Below are positions 62,567-64,000 of a DNA stretch of 64,000 bases, piece after piece. The stretch covers positions 24,965-88,964 of the forward strand of contig CAILLO010000016.1 of NCBI GenBank assembly GCA_903835065.1. Direction: 5' to 3'. Below the pieces are notes generated by a model. It was not told the origin of the DNA. It did not search any database and saw only the letters and a program-made list of their open reading frames with translations. Position 1 is the first letter of the stretch; the number at the start of each line of letters is the position of its first letter. Source of the stretch: an uncultured Eubacteriales bacterium. Lineage in GTDB: Bacteria > Bacillota > Clostridia > Saccharofermentanales > UBA5734. The translations under genes were made by a program, and so were the position numbers.

Positions 62567-63364
62567 GTGAGCATGGTCGGCAAGATCCTCCTCTACGGGC
62601 GACTGACGTTCCGGTACCCGAAGGAGCCGATGGACGCGACGAACTTCTCGGCGTCGCCGCGCATCGACCCCGCGGCCTGCAACGGATGCGGCGAGTGCGT
62701 CGTGCGCTGTCCTTCCCGGGCCATCTCCCTCCAGCCGGGGACGGGCATCGGCATCGACTACGACCAGTGCGTCTTCTGCGCCCTGTGCGCCGACGTCTGC
62801 CCGACCGGCGCGGCCCGGATGACCCCGCATTTCGAGCTCGCCCGCCGCGACCGCGCCGCGCTGCGCCACTCTCCCCTCGTCGTGCGCGAGGATCTCGTGC
62901 CCGCCGAGCCCGTCGAGACGACCGGCCGACTGCTCGAAAAGGAGATTCGTCGCCGTTTCGGGCGCAGCCTCGCGGTCCGCGAGGTGGACTCCGGGTCCTG
63001 CAACGGCTGCGACTACGAGATCAACGCGCTGAACAACCCCTTCAACGACCTCGAGCGCTTCGGCGTCCACTTCGTCGCCTCGCCCCGCCACGCGGACATG
63101 CTCCTCGTGACCGGCACCGCGACGCGCAACATGGAGCGGGCCCTGATCCGCACATACAATGCGGCGCCCGACCCGAAGCTCGTCGTCGCGGTCGGCGCCT
63201 GCGCGTGCAGCGGCGGAATCTTCCGCGGCTCCTACGCGACCCGCGACGGCATCGACCGTCTGGTGCCCGTCGACGTCTACGTCCCCGGCTGTCCGCCTCG
63301 CCCGCAGGCCGTGCTGCACGGCATCCTGCTCGCGATCGGGAGAATGGGGGAGGTCGACCCATGA
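62567..63364 (+). CDS. Ferredoxin-domain plus NuoB-like small subunit fusion
   Basis: A 265-residue protein that joins two subunits separate in hydrogenase-4. Residues 35-80 hold two 4Fe-4S motifs (CNGCGECVVRC, Cys38-48; CVFCALCADVC, Cys68-78), equivalent to HyfH/NuoI. Residues 135-260 are NuoB/HyfI-like, with its proximal cluster cysteines: Cys145 and Cys148 (SCNGCDYE), Cys212 (VGACACSGG) and Cys242 (PGCPPRP). The electron wire therefore seems complete up to the site where the large subunit's metal would be. A GTG at 62567 with AGGAGG eight bases upstream is the preferred start; an ATG at 62573 is alternative. The next gene overlaps its stop (ATGA). Confidence 0.9.
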   Translation: MSMVGKILLYGRLTFRYPKEPMDATNFSASPRIDPAACNGCGECVVRCPSRAISLQPGTGIGIDYDQCVFCALCADVCPTGAARMTPHFELARRDRAALRHSPLVVREDLVPAEPVETTGRLLEKEIRRRFGRSLAVREVDSGSCNGCDYEINALNNPFNDLERFGVHFVASPRHADMLLVTGTATRNMERALIRTYNAAPDPKLVVAVGACACSGGIFRGSYATRDGIDRLVPVDVYVPGCPPRPQAVLHGILLAIGRMGEVDP

Positions 63365-63774
63365 GGGAGGACGAAGCCGTCCACGCCGCCCGGCAGGCCT
63401 TCGCCGTCGAGGTCGCACGGGAGAAGCTGCGGAAGCGCAAGGTCGGCTGGCTGTTCCCCGTCGTCCTGGTGCCGCTCGTCGCGGGCCCCGTCTACTGCAG
63501 TTCGCGCAACGGGTGGCCCTTCCCCTGGGCCATGGTCGGCTATACGGCTGGCATCTTCCTTCTCTTCGTCGGCTACAAGCTTTTCTTCGAGGTCCGGTTC
63601 CACCGCACGCTGCGCGACGAGATGTCCCGGATGCTCGATCGGGCAGCGACGGCCGCCGACGATGGCACGCCGGAACCCGTCGCCGAGGAGTATGCCCGCT
63701 ACGTGCGGGGGACAGCCTTCCACGGGATGAACGGCATGCTCCGGAAGCGCTTCCGCCTCGACCTGGCGCCATAG
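63361..63774 (+). CDS. Small membrane protein closing the Ehr operon
   Basis: A 137-residue protein. A charged N-terminus of about 28 residues (EVAREKLRKRKVG) precedes two helices (WLFPVVLVPLVAGPVYC and WAMVGYTAGIFLLFVGYKLFF) and a soluble C-terminal tail (about 60 residues, rich in Arg and Glu). The family is not recognised; it is not a standard hydrogenase-4 or complex-I subunit. The ATG overlaps the stop of the small-subunit gene, so it is made in step with the complex. It may be an accessory subunit or assembly factor. Confidence 0.7.
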   Translation: MREDEAVHAARQAFAVEVAREKLRKRKVGWLFPVVLVPLVAGPVYCSSRNGWPFPWAMVGYTAGIFLLFVGYKLFFEVRFHRTLRDEMSRMLDRAATAADDGTPEPVAEEYARYVRGTAFHGMNGMLRKRFRLDLAP

Positions 63775-63802
63775 GAGCCGTAGGAGCGCATCGCGCCATT
63801 TT

Positions 63803-63845
63803 CAACGCTCCCCCGATGCCCGGCGACCGGGCATCGGCCGCGTTG
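63803..63845 (+). terminator. Long hairpin after the Ehr operon
   Basis: A perfect 10-bp stem, CGATGCCCGG-cga-CCGGGCATCG, enclosed by CAACGC/GCGTTG after an internal loop. No T-run; probably the 3' end of the operon transcript. Confidence 0.6.
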
Positions 63846-63955
63846 AGCGCGCCGCAGGAGCGGGTCGACTGCAATCCTTGACTCCTGAGTGAAGAAGTAA
63901 CCTCCCGAATCGGACGGAACAGGGGTTTCAGGGCCAAGCGATCTGCTTAGCAACG

Positions 63956-63964
63956 TGCTATTCT
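63956..63964 (+). promoter_or_regulatory. Extended -10 of a gene beyond the window
   Basis: TGcTATTCT at the right edge. An ORF could start at a TTG just before the end, but nothing more can be said. Confidence 0.3.
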
Positions 63965-64000
63965 AGGGGTGCATGAAGGGGAAAAGGGCGACTTGAACAC

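Noticed and set aside
55836-63364. A functional NiFe hydrogenase-4
   Set aside because: The overall operon resembles it, but the large subunit lacks all four Ni-binding cysteines and no maturation genes are in view.
1-64000. CRISPR arrays, insertion sequences, prophage or attachment sites
   Set aside because: No regularly spaced repeats, transposase, integrase or phage structural genes were seen on either strand.

Overview
This window is one contiguous stretch of a high-GC bacterial chromosome, about two thirds G+C by eye. It is densely packed with short intergenic gaps, strong AGGAGG-type ribosome binding sites, some TTG/GTG starts and many 1-4 base stop/start overlaps. Secreted proteins carry long Pro/Thr/Ala linkers. 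PurL is the long single-chain form with a fused glutaminase, as in many Clostridia and Bacteroides. Fe-S and hydrogenase-related genes point to an anaerobe. This fits a high-GC Bacillota, Chloroflexota or Coriobacteriia-like lineage, but the sequence read here cannot settle which. I see no rRNA, tRNA, CRISPR array, insertion sequence or prophage.

Layout. 1-8.6 kb: miscellaneous genes (a truncated M48 peptidase, acetyltransferases, a secreted metallo-beta-lactamase-fold lipoprotein, an Fe-S flavoprotein, a radical SAM enzyme with a small membrane partner) and the tail of a lost ABC exporter. 8.7-13.2 kb: the sbcD-sbcC nuclease pair, closed by a strong hairpin. 13.3-17.4 kb: membrane and surface proteins. 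17.5-19.9 kb: a PAS-GGDEF-HD-GYP regulator overlapping a Rieske oxygenase. 20.0-23.8 kb: an ABC ATPase and a giant FtsX-type permease. 24.0-27.0 kb: a compact DsrE / TusA / DsrM-like / DsrK-like operon, apparently a sulfur-relay pair tied to a membrane quinone-Fe-S electron-transfer module. 27.2-34.0 kb: an aminotransferase, htpG and purL. 34.0-36.7 kb: two coupled secreted proteins, the second with a poly-C frameshift. 36.7-46.5 kb: a SWIM-SNF2 helicase, an acyl-CoA ligase, a CoA-disulfide-reductase-like enzyme with rhodanese, a GNAT-like protein, a HAD phosphatase and a histone-H1/HMGA-like protein. 46.5-55.8 kb: a double acetyltransferase, an ABC exporter, two broken transglutaminase-like surface proteins, a DUF2284 Fe-S protein, a broken M20 dipeptidase and another acetyltransferase.

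55.8-63.8 kb holds the most interesting operon. It is a seven-gene, hydrogenase-4/complex-I-like membrane complex whose large subunit has lost all NiFe-binding cysteines, while the small subunit keeps its Fe-S cysteines. This is the signature of the poorly understood Ehr (energy-converting-hydrogenase-related) complexes. The operon ends with a small two-helix membrane protein of unknown function.

Two patterns cross the window. First, promoters here look dominated by an extended -10 element (TGn-TAnnAT, often TGGTAGAAT) with little or no -35; two genes would be transcribed leaderless. Second, five reading-frame-disrupted genes are present. Four encode exported or small accessory proteins and one a dipeptidase, while very long housekeeping genes are intact. 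This suggests decay or phase variation of the surface proteome rather than uniform sequencing error, but read-level data are needed to tell.
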